Part shown: one piece after another, positions 1-8,519 of the stretch
How the letters are laid out: the number at the start of each line of letters is the position of its first letter
Position numbering within the stretch: the first letter of the stretch is position 1
Assembly: GCF_022758295.1 (NCBI RefSeq)
Contig: NZ_JALDWJ010000008.1
Coordinates: forward strand, 62,001-126,000
Direction: 5' to 3'
Length of the DNA: 64,000 nucleotides
From: Lysobacter sp. CFH 32150
GTDB lineage: Bacteria > Pseudomonadota > Gammaproteobacteria > Xanthomonadales > Xanthomonadaceae
The notes under the pieces: generated by a model
The model's database searches: none
What the model was told of the DNA's origin: nothing
The model's input: the letters and a program-made list of their open reading frames with translations, nothing else
Made by a program: the position numbers and the translations under genes

Positions 1-1
1 G

Positions 2-2227
2 ATGGCGGCCGAGCCGCAGGCGTCCGCCGATATCGCCAGCACCGATCCAGCGCGGGCGTGGGAACTGTTCCTGGACAAGGCCGAATTCGAGCAGGCTTAT
101 CCCGCCTACGACGTGCTCGACAAGGTCGGGTACCGTCCCGATGGCGTCGATGCAGCGTTGTGTCGCGAGCATGCCGATGCGCTGAATGCCGCGGTCGCTG
201 CAGCACCTGTGAGTATCGTCCTGCGTCGCGCCGCCATGCTCTGCGCCGAAGCCGTCGGGGACGATACCGGTGCCGAACACGCCCTGACTGCCCTGGCGGG
301 TCTGGCGAAGTTGGCGTTGTCGCAGGCATCGAACACCATCAATCCCAAGCCGATCCGCGTACTGCGTCCCGACGACGCCTACGCGTTGCTGCATGCCAGC
401 GGCCTCGAGTACCGCTACGACTACTACGCCGAGGTGGCGGTCAAGCGCTATTTCCCACTGGTAATCGCAGCGTGGGATCCCGAGGCCAAGCTCGAGCACC
501 ACCTGGAATTCGATTACATCGACACGATCCAGCGTATCGATCGCAAGGATCGTTTTTCCGGTTTTCCGTTCAACCGCAACCAATACGTCGATGCGTTCGT
601 CGACAGCCAGGTGAAGGCGAACGACATCCTCGGCCTCGACATCCAGGCGGTGCGTGACGCCATCGGCGTGGCCGCCACCAAGGACAAAGTCGCCAAGCTG
701 CGTGTGACCGCCGAACGTGGCGGCATCCAGTCCGCACTCAATTGGCTGTCGCTCTGCGCCAGCAAGCCGTTCCCGGGTTGCGGTGACGGCTTCGTCGACG
801 CGGTACTGCCGCAAGCGGAAAAGCAGTACGCGCTGCCGATGACCTTGCTGGCCTACGCCTATGCCGAGGGTGTCGGCGTCAAACCGGATGCGGAAAGCGC
901 CCGTCAGCTGCTCGACGCAGCGGACAAGCGCTGGCGCTACGACGGTGCGACGCTGACCTATGCGGCACTCTGGGCCATCAACCACAAGAGCGCCTTGCCG
1001 GATGCGCTGCGGCAACGTCTGGTCCAGGCACAAGCGCGAGGCAACGCGAACGCACGGCTGTTGCTGATCCGGGAGAAATTCGTCGCCAATCCGAAAGCAG
1101 CATTCGATGACGCTGAAGTGGCATTCCTGTCAGAGCCGAAGCACAACGGACTCGGCTCCGGTTACGCGATGCTCGCGGGATATCACGCACGGCTCAAGCA
1201 CAAGCAGGAGACCCTCGAATGGGGCAAGCGTGCCGCCGAGGCGGGCAATGCCGAAGCGCAGTCGAACTATGGCCTGGCTTTGCTCGATGGCGATGGCCTT
1301 GCCGCCGACCGCGTAGCTGGCGAGCGCATGCTTGCCGAGGCAGCGCACGGCGGCGATACCTGGAGCCAACGCTATCTGGCCAGCCTCAGCGCGCAGCAAG
1401 GCCGCTGGGCCGATGCCGAAGGCTGGTTGATGGCCGCGGTGGATAGCGGCGACATCAAGGCGGTGCTGTTCCTCGCCGAACTGTACGAATGGGAGCGCCC
1501 AGGCGTCTCTGGCAAAGTCGATCGCGCCGTCGAGATTTATCGCGCGCTGGCCGACGCGGATAACGTCGCCGAAGGGCGTCGACGCCTGGCCGTGATGGCG
1601 CTCGCTGGTCGAGGCATGAAGAAGGATCCCGGGCAGGCGAAGCAGTGGTTGCTGGCCGATGCCGAAAAAGGCGATCACGCTTCGGAATACATGCTCGGGA
1701 TGTCGTACCTGCAAGGCGAGCTTGGCAACGTCGACGAAGCTGAAGGCACGCGCTGGATGGAGCGCGCAATCGAGGCGAAGGAAGAAGGAGCCTATGCCGA
1801 TTATGGTTATTGGCTCTACTACAAGAAACAGACGCCGCAATCCAGGAGCCGTGCACTCGAACTGTGGCGGGCAGGCGAAACCATAGGTGCGGCCGGGGCA
1901 TCCAATAACCTGGCGTGGGCGCTGTGTACGTCCGCCGATGCCGCTGTCTTCGATGCCAAGGCCGGATTGGCCTCTGTCGGGAAAATGGGCAACGTCGAAA
2001 GCCTCGGCGCGACCGCACTCGATACCGTCGCCGCTTGCCATGCCGCAGCAGGCGATTACAAGCGCGCCGCGGAACTGCAGGCACGGGCGATCGAGCTGTT
2101 GAAGAAGGCCAATGCCTCCGCAACGGCAAGCAGCGACGAAGACGACACGCGTGGTTATCGCGACCGGTTGGCGCTCTACGCCAGGCGGCAGCGCTATATC
2201 GAGCCGGTTGTTCGCAAGCAGCCATGA
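2..2227 (+). CDS. Sel1-like repeat protein, 5' end probably outside window
   Basis: The 741 codons visible are rich in tandem helical Sel1/TPR-like repeats, clearest from about residue 275 to 650, with the typical pattern of small residues around G-x-G and A-x-x-W/L-L (for example 'LALLDGDGLAADRVAGERML' and 'MALAGRGMKKDPGQAKQWL'). Such repeats are protein-protein interaction scaffolds, often periplasmic or signalling-related. The first Met lies at base 2 and is not followed by a signal peptide, so the true start and any export signal are likely upstream of the window. No catalytic domain is visible. The last residues are basic. Function unknown beyond the scaffold inference. Confidence 0.8.
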   Translation: MAAEPQASADIASTDPARAWELFLDKAEFEQAYPAYDVLDKVGYRPDGVDAALCREHADALNAAVAAAPVSIVLRRAAMLCAEAVGDDTGAEHALTALAGLAKLALSQASNTINPKPIRVLRPDDAYALLHASGLEYRYDYYAEVAVKRYFPLVIAAWDPEAKLEHHLEFDYIDTIQRIDRKDRFSGFPFNRNQYVDAFVDSQVKANDILGLDIQAVRDAIGVAATKDKVAKLRVTAERGGIQSALNWLSLCASKPFPGCGDGFVDAVLPQAEKQYALPMTLLAYAYAEGVGVKPDAESARQLLDAADKRWRYDGATLTYAALWAINHKSALPDALRQRLVQAQARGNANARLLLIREKFVANPKAAFDDAEVAFLSEPKHNGLGSGYAMLAGYHARLKHKQETLEWGKRAAEAGNAEAQSNYGLALLDGDGLAADRVAGERMLAEAAHGGDTWSQRYLASLSAQQGRWADAEGWLMAAVDSGDIKAVLFLAELYEWERPGVSGKVDRAVEIYRALADADNVAEGRRRLAVMALAGRGMKKDPGQAKQWLLADAEKGDHASEYMLGMSYLQGELGNVDEAEGTRWMERAIEAKEEGAYADYGYWLYYKKQTPQSRSRALELWRAGETIGAAGASNNLAWALCTSADAAVFDAKAGLASVGKMGNVESLGATALDTVAACHAAAGDYKRAAELQARAIELLKKANASATASSDEDDTRGYRDRLALYARRQRYIEPVVRKQP

Positions 2228-2328
2228 AAGTGTGATGGCTGTCCTCGTCTTCATGCCTTGCATGCACTGGCCACACTAACGTGCCCGGCGCGGCCGCCGT
2301 GGCCGCGATCGCAGGGAGAGGCACTCCA

Positions 2329-2547
2329 ATGGGCCGGATGAAGGTATTCGTCATCAGCATCGTTCTGACCATGGCCTCCAGCGCCAGCCTCGCAGGCGGC
2401 GGCGGTTGCCTGGCCGGTCACTACCAGTACTTTGACGCGGCTGGCCAGCAGGTCGGTGCGGAATCGGTCGGGTGCCAGTCCAACTGGAGTTGGGGCATAC
2501 GCACCGACGATGCCGTGTTCGTTGCCAGTTGCGGCGAAGCGAGTTGA
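2329..2547 (+). CDS. small secreted protein, DUF6289-like
   Basis: This encodes a 72-residue protein. The ATG at 2329 is preceded by a good ribosome site (AGGGAGAGG at 2313-2321 region), which is preferred over the upstream GTG at 2281. The N-terminus (MGRMKVFVISIVLTMASSAS) is a Sec signal peptide ending near 'SLAGGGG'. The mature part is about 50 residues with three cysteines and the pattern Y-x-Y-F-D-x-A-G-x-x-V-G ... C ... SWG-I-x-T ... C. This resembles the short DUF6289 family of secreted peptides with conserved cysteines. The family has no established function, and the assignment is by pattern only. The gene ends just before a bidirectional terminator. Confidence 0.6.
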   Translation: MGRMKVFVISIVLTMASSASLAGGGGCLAGHYQYFDAAGQQVGAESVGCQSNWSWGIRTDDAVFVASCGEAS

Positions 2548-2570
2548 GACCCGGACGTTACGAATGAAAC

Positions 2571-2597
2571 AAAAGCCCCGGCTGATCCGGGGCTTTT
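2571..2597. terminator. bidirectional intrinsic terminator
   Basis: An 11-bp perfect stem (AAAAGCCCCGG / CCGGGGCTTTT) with a 5-nt loop has A and T runs on both sides. It sits between the converging small secreted-protein gene (+) and the GNAT gene (-), so it can end transcription from both. Confidence 0.85.
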
Positions 2598-2608
2598 GCC
2601 TTTCCAGG

Positions 2609-3205
2609 TCAATGGTGTTGCCAGTCGTCCGCCAGCAGGCCGAAGATTTCCGAATCGGTGGCCACGTCGCCGACGAAAAAGCGCTGCCGCAGCACGCCTT
2701 CACTGACAAAGCCCAGGCGTTGCAGTAGTCCGCGCGAGGCATCGTTGCGTGGATCGATGTCGGCCTCGATCCGATGCAGTCCGAGTGTGCGGAACCCCCA
2801 GTCCAGCGCCAGCGCGACCGCTTCGCGCGCGAGCCCTTGGCCCCACAGGTCGGAGCGCAGCGCGTAGCCAACCTCGGCGTAGCGATGGCGGGCGTCAAAG
2901 TGGAACAGGGTGCAGGTGCCGATCGCCGCATCGTCGTCACGACCGACCACGATCCAGTTGAGCTTCTCGCGCTGCTCGAAGCCCTCATCGATTTCCGCGA
3001 TCAGGCCTTCGGCCTCGCCACGTTCGGTCATCGGTGGCCGACTCCAGTAGCGTGTCACCGCCGGATCGGAAAACAGGGAGAACAGTCCGTCGGCATCCTC
3101 CGCCCGCGGTCCGCGCAGATGCAGCCGTTTGCCCTGCAGCCTGGGGAAGGCGGGCAGGGAGGCGAGCCTGGTACTGATCGATGCATCGTGGGTACTGCTG
3201 CGCAT
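2609..3205 (-). CDS. GNAT-family N-acetyltransferase (RimJ/RimL type)
   Basis: The product is 198 residues. After an N-terminal 'RLQGKRLHLRGPRAEDADGL' typical of RimJ/RimL-like GNAT proteins, the fold continues with the acetyl-CoA loop 'LWGQGLAREAVALALDWGF' (Q-x-x-G-x-A variant), 'LHRIEADIDPRNDASRGLLQ' and 'LGFVSEGVLRQRFF'. These three blocks are diagnostic for transfer of acetyl from acetyl-CoA to an N-terminal amine or similar small substrate. The true substrate is unknown. The chosen ATG at 3205 leaves a 39-bp gap to the divergent pyk gene; longer in-frame extensions would run antisense through pyk and are rejected. Confidence 0.85.
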   Translation of the reverse strand: MRSSTHDASISTRLASLPAFPRLQGKRLHLRGPRAEDADGLFSLFSDPAVTRYWSRPPMTERGEAEGLIAEIDEGFEQREKLNWIVVGRDDDAAIGTCTLFHFDARHRYAEVGYALRSDLWGQGLAREAVALALDWGFRTLGLHRIEADIDPRNDASRGLLQRLGFVSEGVLRQRFFVGDVATDSEIFGLLADDWQHH

Positions 3206-3244
3206 GGTGTTGTCGTGTCGCGGCGCTGTGATAGTTTCGTCACC

Positions 3245-4711
3245 ATGCCAGAACATAGACGCCGCACCAAAATCCTCGCCACCCTGGGCCCGGCCACCGA
3301 TGCGCCGGGCGTGCTCGATGCCCTGCTGCGTGCAGGGGTCGATGTAGTCCGCCTGAATTTCTCGCACGGCGATCCGGCTGCGCAGCTTGCGCGCGCGCAA
3401 GCGGTGCGTGAGGCCGCGCAACGCGCCAACGTCGAAGTCGGCATCCTCGCCGACCTGCCGGGGCCGAAGCTGCGCATCGAGCTTTTTGCCGAAGGACGCG
3501 TGCAACTCAAGGCCGGCGATCGTTTCGATCTGGTCGCGCGGACCGATGCGCCGCCTGGCAACGCACGCGAGGTCGGCATCAGTTACCTCGGCCTGCCCAG
3601 CGACGTGCATCCCGGCGACACGTTGCTGCTCGATGACGGCCTGATGCAGCTGCGCGTCGAACGGATCGAGGGCGAGCGCATCGTCACCACCGTGCTCAAT
3701 GACGGCGCGCTTTCGAACCGCAAGGGCCTGAACCGGCTCGGCGGCGGCTTGTCGCTGGGGGCGTTGACCGAGCGCGATCGCGAACTGATCGCAGTCGCGG
3801 CGCAGATCGGCGCCGAGTTCATCGCGGTGTCGTTCTGCCGCAACGCCGCCGACATGGAAGAAGCCCGGGCGATTGCGCGCAAGCACGGCAGCGATGCCGC
3901 CCTGGTCGCCAAGATCGAGCGCACCGAGGCGATCGAGAACCTGACTGAGATCGTCGAAGCTTCCGACGCCGTGATGGTCGCGCGCGGCGACCTCGGCGTG
4001 GAGATCGGCGATGCCGAACTGCCAGGCCTGCAGAAAAAGATCATCCGCGAGTCGCTGCTGCGCAACCGCGTCGTCATCACCGCGACGCAGATGCTGCAGT
4101 CGATGGTCGACAGCCCGATCCCGACCCGCGCCGAAGTGCTCGACGTCGCCAACGCGGTCATCGACGGCACCGATGCGGTCATGCTGTCGCAGGAAACCGC
4201 GGCCGGCAGCTACCCGGTCAAGGCGGTCGAGGCGATGGCGCGGATCTGCGTCGGCGCCGAAAAACAGTTCCAGATGGACACCGATTTCGAGAAGGCCCCG
4301 CGCGACCTCGAGCGCGCCGACCAGGCCATCGCGATGGCGACGATGTTCCTGTCCGAACACATCGGCGTGCGTGCGATCGTGGCGATGACCGAATCCGGCG
4401 GCACTGCGCGCTACTTGTCGCGCTTCCGCACCAGCGTGCCGATCTACGGCCTGTCGCGCCACGCCGGATCGCGCCGGCGCATGGCGCTGATGCGCGACGT
4501 GTTCCCCGTCGATTTCGACACTCGTGGCCTGGCCCCGCGCGAAGCCGCGCGCGACGCAGTCAAGCAGCTGTTCGAGTGCGGCCTGCTGACCGGTGGCGAC
4601 CGCGTGATCTTTACCAGCGGCGACCACATGGAACACCACGGGGCGACCAATACGCTGCGTCTGCTGCAGGTCGGGGCGGGCGGAGGGGCGGAAGGATTGG
4701 GCGAGCTGTAG
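3245..4711 (+). CDS. pyk: pyruvate kinase
   Basis: The 488-residue protein converts phosphoenolpyruvate and ADP to pyruvate and ATP in lower glycolysis. Visible landmarks are the N-terminal 'TKILATLGPATD' and 'VVRLNFSHGD', the ADP-site segment 'LADLPGPKLRI', the active-site motif 'AALVAKIERTEAIENLTEI' with the catalytic lysine near residue 223, and the 'ITATQMLQSM' plus 'DGTDAVMLSQETAAGSYPV' signature near 278-325. Length and order match bacterial enzymes. Its position upstream of fba on the same strand suggests a glycolytic cluster, although two secreted-protein genes lie between them. The gene is divergent from the GNAT gene. Confidence 0.95.
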   Translation: MPEHRRRTKILATLGPATDAPGVLDALLRAGVDVVRLNFSHGDPAAQLARAQAVREAAQRANVEVGILADLPGPKLRIELFAEGRVQLKAGDRFDLVARTDAPPGNAREVGISYLGLPSDVHPGDTLLLDDGLMQLRVERIEGERIVTTVLNDGALSNRKGLNRLGGGLSLGALTERDRELIAVAAQIGAEFIAVSFCRNAADMEEARAIARKHGSDAALVAKIERTEAIENLTEIVEASDAVMVARGDLGVEIGDAELPGLQKKIIRESLLRNRVVITATQMLQSMVDSPIPTRAEVLDVANAVIDGTDAVMLSQETAAGSYPVKAVEAMARICVGAEKQFQMDTDFEKAPRDLERADQAIAMATMFLSEHIGVRAIVAMTESGGTARYLSRFRTSVPIYGLSRHAGSRRRMALMRDVFPVDFDTRGLAPREAARDAVKQLFECGLLTGGDRVIFTSGDHMEHHGATNTLRLLQVGAGGGAEGLGEL

Positions 4712-4822
4712 CGCTGGTCTGAGATCGGCGATTGGCACCATTCAGGAGCATGACTGACGGTCATTGACCGCGGCTATTCGTGGTGCTATTTCGTCGCTTG
4801 GGGTAGTTGCCGGAGTCCGGCG

Positions 4823-5398
4823 ATGACGTGCTTCCGCTTCTTGGCAGGCTGTCTGGCAGGTGCACTTTGCGCACCCGTCCTGGCCGCGGAAGGCATCCGC
4901 GTAGTCAACGAAGGCGGGATCCGCGATGAATGGACCCTGCCGCAGGGCTACAAGCTGGCGATGCCGGTGTATCCGGCTGCTTATGTCGAACAGCCCGCCG
5001 AGGTCTGCGTCGCCCTCGGATACCTGATCAACCCGGACGGCAGTACTTCCGATTTCGCATTGTTGAAGAGCTGGACCAGTGTCGATGTCCCGAACAAGGG
5101 GAGCCAGGACTACTGGGCGGCCTTTGCCAATGCCGCGGCCCAAGCCTTGTCACAATGGCGCTTCCAGCCGCGGCCGGAGGTGACGGCACCGCGTCCTGTC
5201 TACACGGTCGCGACCATGATCTTCGCAGGGTCATCGGATTTGCGCAGTCACTGCGCCATCCCCAACCTGGCGACCAGGTTGCGGGAGCTTCGCCAAGACA
5301 CCAGCACCAGACGTAAGATGAACACCGCCTTGTTCGACCGTCTGGAGCTGGATTCCAACCTGCGCGAACAGGACACCATGCGGCAACCACGCATGTGA
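4823..5398 (+). CDS. secreted TonB-C-like protein, first of a tandem pair
   Basis: A 191-residue product with a Sec signal peptide (residues about 1-21, ending 'CAPVLAAEG'). The mature part reads like the C-terminal domain of energy-transducer/TonB-type proteins: 'RVVNEGGIRDEWTLPQGYKL', 'VCVALGYLINPDGSTSDFAL' and 'ALSQWRFQPRPEV'. It lacks the N-terminal membrane anchor and proline-rich linker of real TonB, so it is a free periplasmic or secreted domain, not a TonB. About 40 bp downstream lies a clear paralogue. Function is unknown; expression together with its neighbour is likely. Confidence 0.7.
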   Translation: MTCFRFLAGCLAGALCAPVLAAEGIRVVNEGGIRDEWTLPQGYKLAMPVYPAAYVEQPAEVCVALGYLINPDGSTSDFALLKSWTSVDVPNKGSQDYWAAFANAAAQALSQWRFQPRPEVTAPRPVYTVATMIFAGSSDLRSHCAIPNLATRLRELRQDTSTRRKMNTALFDRLELDSNLREQDTMRQPRM

Positions 5399-5438
5399 AC
5401 CTGTCTGGTAAGCGCGCCTTTTCCTCAAGGAGAATTTC

Positions 5439-6041
5439 ATGAGTCGTCGACTAAAGCTCTACGCGTCGGTTGCAGTGCTCGTTGCGCTCTATGCCACGGC
5501 AGGCACGGCAAAGGACCGGGTTCGAGTCGTCAACGAAGGCGGCATCCGCGATGCATGGATGCTGGCCGACGGAGTCAAGCTGGCAGCCCCTGGTTATCCT
5601 GCGTCGTTTGCCGAACGTGGTGACAATGTCTGTGTGGCGATCGGCTATTCGATCGAGCCCGATGGGTCGACGTCTAATTTCGCGCTGTTGAAGAGCTGGA
5701 GCAGCAGCACGGGTGAAAAGGAACCAGCCACTGGATTTTGGGATGCGTTCACGCAAGCGGGAGCCAATGCCTTGTCGCAATGGAAGTTCAAGCCCCGTCC
5801 CGAAGTGAGCAGCCCGCAACCGACCTATACCGTGGCCACCATGCATTTCATGGGCAAGGAAGCGACGGATCCTGCCGCCCTGAGGGGCAATTGCAAGATC
5901 GAGAACTTGTCCGCGTTCTTGCAGGAACAGAAATCCCGGCAGTTCATGAACGGCAAGGATAAGTACGAACTGGACCGCATGAACCGTCAGATAGAGCAAG
6001 CGCAGATCAAGGCCGCCGCCGCCGCCGCGGGAGTGAGGTAG
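5439..6041 (+). CDS. secreted TonB-C-like protein, second of a tandem pair
   Basis: A 200-residue paralogue of the preceding gene, sharing 'RVVNEGGIRDAWML', 'VCVAIGYSIEPDGSTSNFAL', 'LKSW' and 'ALSQWKFKPRPEV'. It has a signal peptide (about residues 1-24) and a good ribosome site (AAGGAG at 5428-5433). The C-terminus adds a charged helix ending in a run of alanines. The two copies differ mainly in the C-terminal third, suggesting an old duplication followed by divergence. As in the first copy the TonB-C-like fold is inferred from pattern; no membrane anchor is present. Confidence 0.7.
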   Translation: MSRRLKLYASVAVLVALYATAGTAKDRVRVVNEGGIRDAWMLADGVKLAAPGYPASFAERGDNVCVAIGYSIEPDGSTSNFALLKSWSSSTGEKEPATGFWDAFTQAGANALSQWKFKPRPEVSSPQPTYTVATMHFMGKEATDPAALRGNCKIENLSAFLQEQKSRQFMNGKDKYELDRMNRQIEQAQIKAAAAAAGVR

Positions 6042-6151
6042 CAACGGCAATTGAGGTTCCCAGCCGGGTCTGGCTCCGCCTGCCGTTGCGGGCAGGTGGA
6101 GTCATGTTTTGCCGGGCTGTTTCAGGCCGGAGATAAACCTTCCAGGCCAGC

Positions 6152-6157
6152 TATAAT
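6152..6157 (+). promoter_or_regulatory. candidate -10 box upstream of fba
   Basis: A perfect TATAAT lies 32 bp upstream of the fba start. No convincing -35 hexamer is seen at the normal distance, so this may be an extended or activator-dependent promoter, or chance. Confidence 0.4.
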
Positions 6158-6188
6158 GAAGGTTTCCAGTCGGGTCAGACCAGAAACC

Positions 6189-7199
6189 ATGAGCATCGAA
6201 CAGCTTGCTGAAACCGCCCAGGCCATGGTCGCCGCGGGCAAGGGCATCATTGCGATCGACGAGTCGAACGCCACCATCGCCAAGCGCTTCGCCGGCGTCG
6301 GCATCGAGAACAGCGAAGAGCAGCGTCGCGCGTACCGCGAATTGCTGCTGACCACGCCGAAGTTGGGCGAACACATCAGCGGCGCGATCCTGTACGACGA
6401 AACCATCCGCCAGGCGACCAAGTCCGGCGTACCGTTTACCAAGGTCATGATGGACAACGGGATCATCCCGGGCATCAAGGTCGACAAGGGCACGCAGCCG
6501 CTGGCCGGTTTCCCGGGCGAAATGGTCACCGAGGGCCTCGACGGCCTGCGTGCTCGCCTCGAGGAGTACTACAAGCTCGGCGCCCGCTTCGCCAAGTGGC
6601 GCGCGGTGATCAACATCGGCGACGACATTCCCTCCGGTACCTGCATCGAAGCCAACAGCCATGCGCTGGCGCGCTACGCCGCGCTGTGCCAGGAACAGGG
6701 TCTGGTGCCGATGGTCGAGCCGGAAGTGATCATGGACGGCAGCCACGACATCGATACCTGCTTCGAAGTGACCGAAGTCGTGCTGCGTTCGCTGTTCGAC
6801 TCGCTGTACCAGAACAGCGTGCTGCTGGAAGGCACCATCCTCAAGGCGTCGATGGTGCTTCCGGGCACGACCAGCGGCGAGAAGGCCAGTGTCGACGAAG
6901 TAGCTGCGGCCACGTTGCAATGCCTGAAGTCGACCGTGCCGGCGATCCTGCCGGGCATCGTGTTCCTGTCCGGCGGCCAGAGCGACGAGGATGCGACCGC
7001 GCACCTCGATGCAATGAACCGCATGGGCCCGAATCCGTGGCCGCTGTCGTTCTCCTACGGCCGCGCGATGCAGTCGGCGGCACTGAAGCTGTGGTCGCAG
7101 GACCTGGTGAACAACGTCGCCAAGGCCCAACAGACCGTGTACGCACGTGCACGCGACAATGGCCTGGCGGCACTCGGCCAGTGGAGCAAGGCGGCGTAA
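6189..7199 (+). CDS. fba: class I fructose-bisphosphate aldolase
   Basis: The 336-residue enzyme cleaves fructose-1,6-bisphosphate to dihydroxyacetone phosphate and glyceraldehyde-3-phosphate. It is the animal/plant-like class I type: 'AAGKGIIAIDESNATIAKRF' near the N-terminus, 'GTQPLAGFPGE', 'FAKWRAVI', and the Schiff-base segment 'LEGTILKASMVLPG' with lysine 219. No metal-binding histidines of class II are needed or seen. A typical bacterial length, without the vertebrate C-terminal extension. The start at 6189 is chosen because the upstream in-frame sequence is not conserved-looking and carries the TATAAT. A strong terminator follows. Confidence 0.95.
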   Translation: MSIEQLAETAQAMVAAGKGIIAIDESNATIAKRFAGVGIENSEEQRRAYRELLLTTPKLGEHISGAILYDETIRQATKSGVPFTKVMMDNGIIPGIKVDKGTQPLAGFPGEMVTEGLDGLRARLEEYYKLGARFAKWRAVINIGDDIPSGTCIEANSHALARYAALCQEQGLVPMVEPEVIMDGSHDIDTCFEVTEVVLRSLFDSLYQNSVLLEGTILKASMVLPGTTSGEKASVDEVAAATLQCLKSTVPAILPGIVFLSGGQSDEDATAHLDAMNRMGPNPWPLSFSYGRAMQSAALKLWSQDLVNNVAKAQQTVYARARDNGLAALGQWSKAA

Positions 7200-7220
7200 C
7201 ACGCGCTTCGCCCAGATCGA

Positions 7221-7250
7221 AAACGCCGGCCTCGCGCCGGCGTTTTTGTT
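7221..7250 (+). terminator. intrinsic terminator after fba
   Basis: The stem AACGCCGGC / GCCGGCGTT with a short loop is followed by a T-rich tract. It lies directly before the 3' end of the convergent membrane-protein gene and probably serves fba. Confidence 0.8.
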
Positions 7251-7251
7251 T

Positions 7252-7875
7252 TCAAGACGCCGAAGACTCCGGCGCCGTCGCCACTTTGTCCGCCGCACGC
7301 ACCGCCATCCGCCGGTCGATCGCGTCGAGGCCCAGGTCGGACATCGTCTTTAAGCCCGTGAACAACCACAGCGCCCAGGCGCCCGTGCTGCCGGCACCAA
7401 AAATGATCGCAAGGTGCATCGGCACGACCCGTAGGTAAGGCGTGAACATCAACGTGCCGAGGTTGGGTTTGCCACGCACGTCCGCGGCGTGTTGCGCGGC
7501 GTACGTCTGCTGTTGCGAGAGCACGAACGATACGCCGCAGGCAGCGAGGACGAGCGCGTCGCGCCAGCCGACGACGGCGTGCCCGGTAAGCAGGAACACC
7601 AGGTAGCCGACGTGGAAGAATCCGTAGTGCAGCGCGAAGAAATTCGCGGTTGAGCGCTTGCCGCTGTCGTCTTCCGGAACAGGTTTGTCGTTCGACGTGA
7701 AGCCTTCGGTGCTGAATTTGTGCAGTGCCAGCATGCGCTTGCGCGCATACCAGCCGATGATCACGCTCTGCATCCAGTACGGCCACAGCAGCCAGCCGAC
7801 GTTCCAGTCGAACGCCAGCGCGGCCGTCAGCGTGGCGGCATTGGACAGGAGCAGGTTGCGGGCGGACGGGCTCAT
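7252..7875 (-). CDS. membrane protein, DUF6498-like
   Basis: A 207-residue integral membrane protein with about five hydrophobic segments (residues near 8-35, 75-100, 105-125, 145-170, 165-180). The segment '[20 protein letters not shown]' and the early '[18 protein letters not shown]' look like the DUF6498 family, whose role is unknown. Its ATG overlaps the stop of the macro-domain gene upstream (ATGA), so the two are translationally coupled. The link to the ADP-ribose hydrolase is interesting but unexplained. Confidence 0.65.
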   Translation of the reverse strand: MSPSARNLLLSNAATLTAALAFDWNVGWLLWPYWMQSVIIGWYARKRMLALHKFSTEGFTSNDKPVPEDDSGKRSTANFFALHYGFFHVGYLVFLLTGHAVVGWRDALVLAACGVSFVLSQQQTYAAQHAADVRGKPNLGTLMFTPYLRVVPMHLAIIFGAGSTGAWALWLFTGLKTMSDLGLDAIDRRMAVRAADKVATAPESSAS

Positions 7876-8396
7876 CGCCCGGCGAGGATAGCGCGATAAC
7901 GCGTGGCCATCGCCGCGTCGAAGCAGCAGAACACCACACGCTGCGGCAACGGATGCACCGCGAGCCAGGCCCGTACTTCCGCCACTGCCAGCGGCGCCGC
8001 ATGTACCGGGGGATAGCCGTAAACGCCGCAACTGATCGCGGGAAACGCGATCGAGTCGAGGCCATGTTCTGCGGCCAGGTGCAGCGATGCCCGATAGCAG
8101 CTCGCGAGCAACACCGGTTCGCCGGAAGTGCCGCCGTTCCAGATCGGGCCAACGGTGTGGATCACGTAGCGCGAGGGCAGGCGATGGCTCCAGGTAATGC
8201 GCGCCTCGCCAGTCGGGCAACGCACGCCCGGCCCCGCTTCCGGCAGCGAGCGGCATTCCGCGAGCAACCCCGGCCCCGCGGCACGATGAATGGCGCCATC
8301 GACGCCGCCGCCACCGAGCAAGGTCTCGTTGGCGGCATTGACGATGGCGTCCACCGCCAGCGTGGTGATGTCGCCATGGATGACTTCGATGCGCAT
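7872..8396 (-). CDS. ymdB: macro-domain O-acetyl-ADP-ribose deacetylase
   Basis: The 174-residue single macro domain begins '[20 protein letters not shown]' followed by '[20 protein letters not shown]', the ADP-ribose-binding loop, then '[13 protein letters not shown]' and '[13 protein letters not shown]'. These motifs are those of the YmdB/MacroD class, which hydrolyses O-acetyl-ADP-ribose and can remove ADP-ribose from proteins; in enterobacteria YmdB also restrains RNase III. The Asn and Asp of the active site are present. Coupled by a 4-nt overlap to the downstream membrane protein. Confidence 0.9.
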   Translation of the reverse strand: MRIEVIHGDITTLAVDAIVNAANETLLGGGGVDGAIHRAAGPGLLAECRSLPEAGPGVRCPTGEARITWSHRLPSRYVIHTVGPIWNGGTSGEPVLLASCYRASLHLAAEHGLDSIAFPAISCGVYGYPPVHAAPLAVAEVRAWLAVHPLPQRVVFCCFDAAMATRYRAILAGR

Positions 8397-8519
8397 GTGC
8401 TCATTGCAAGCCCGGCGGCGGCGCAGGTCAACCGATGGCCTACGCGGACGTTACCGCCCCACGGCTAGAATGCCCCGGCCGCCCGTAGATCCACGGCTCC
8501 ACTCAGGCCAGAGAAACGC

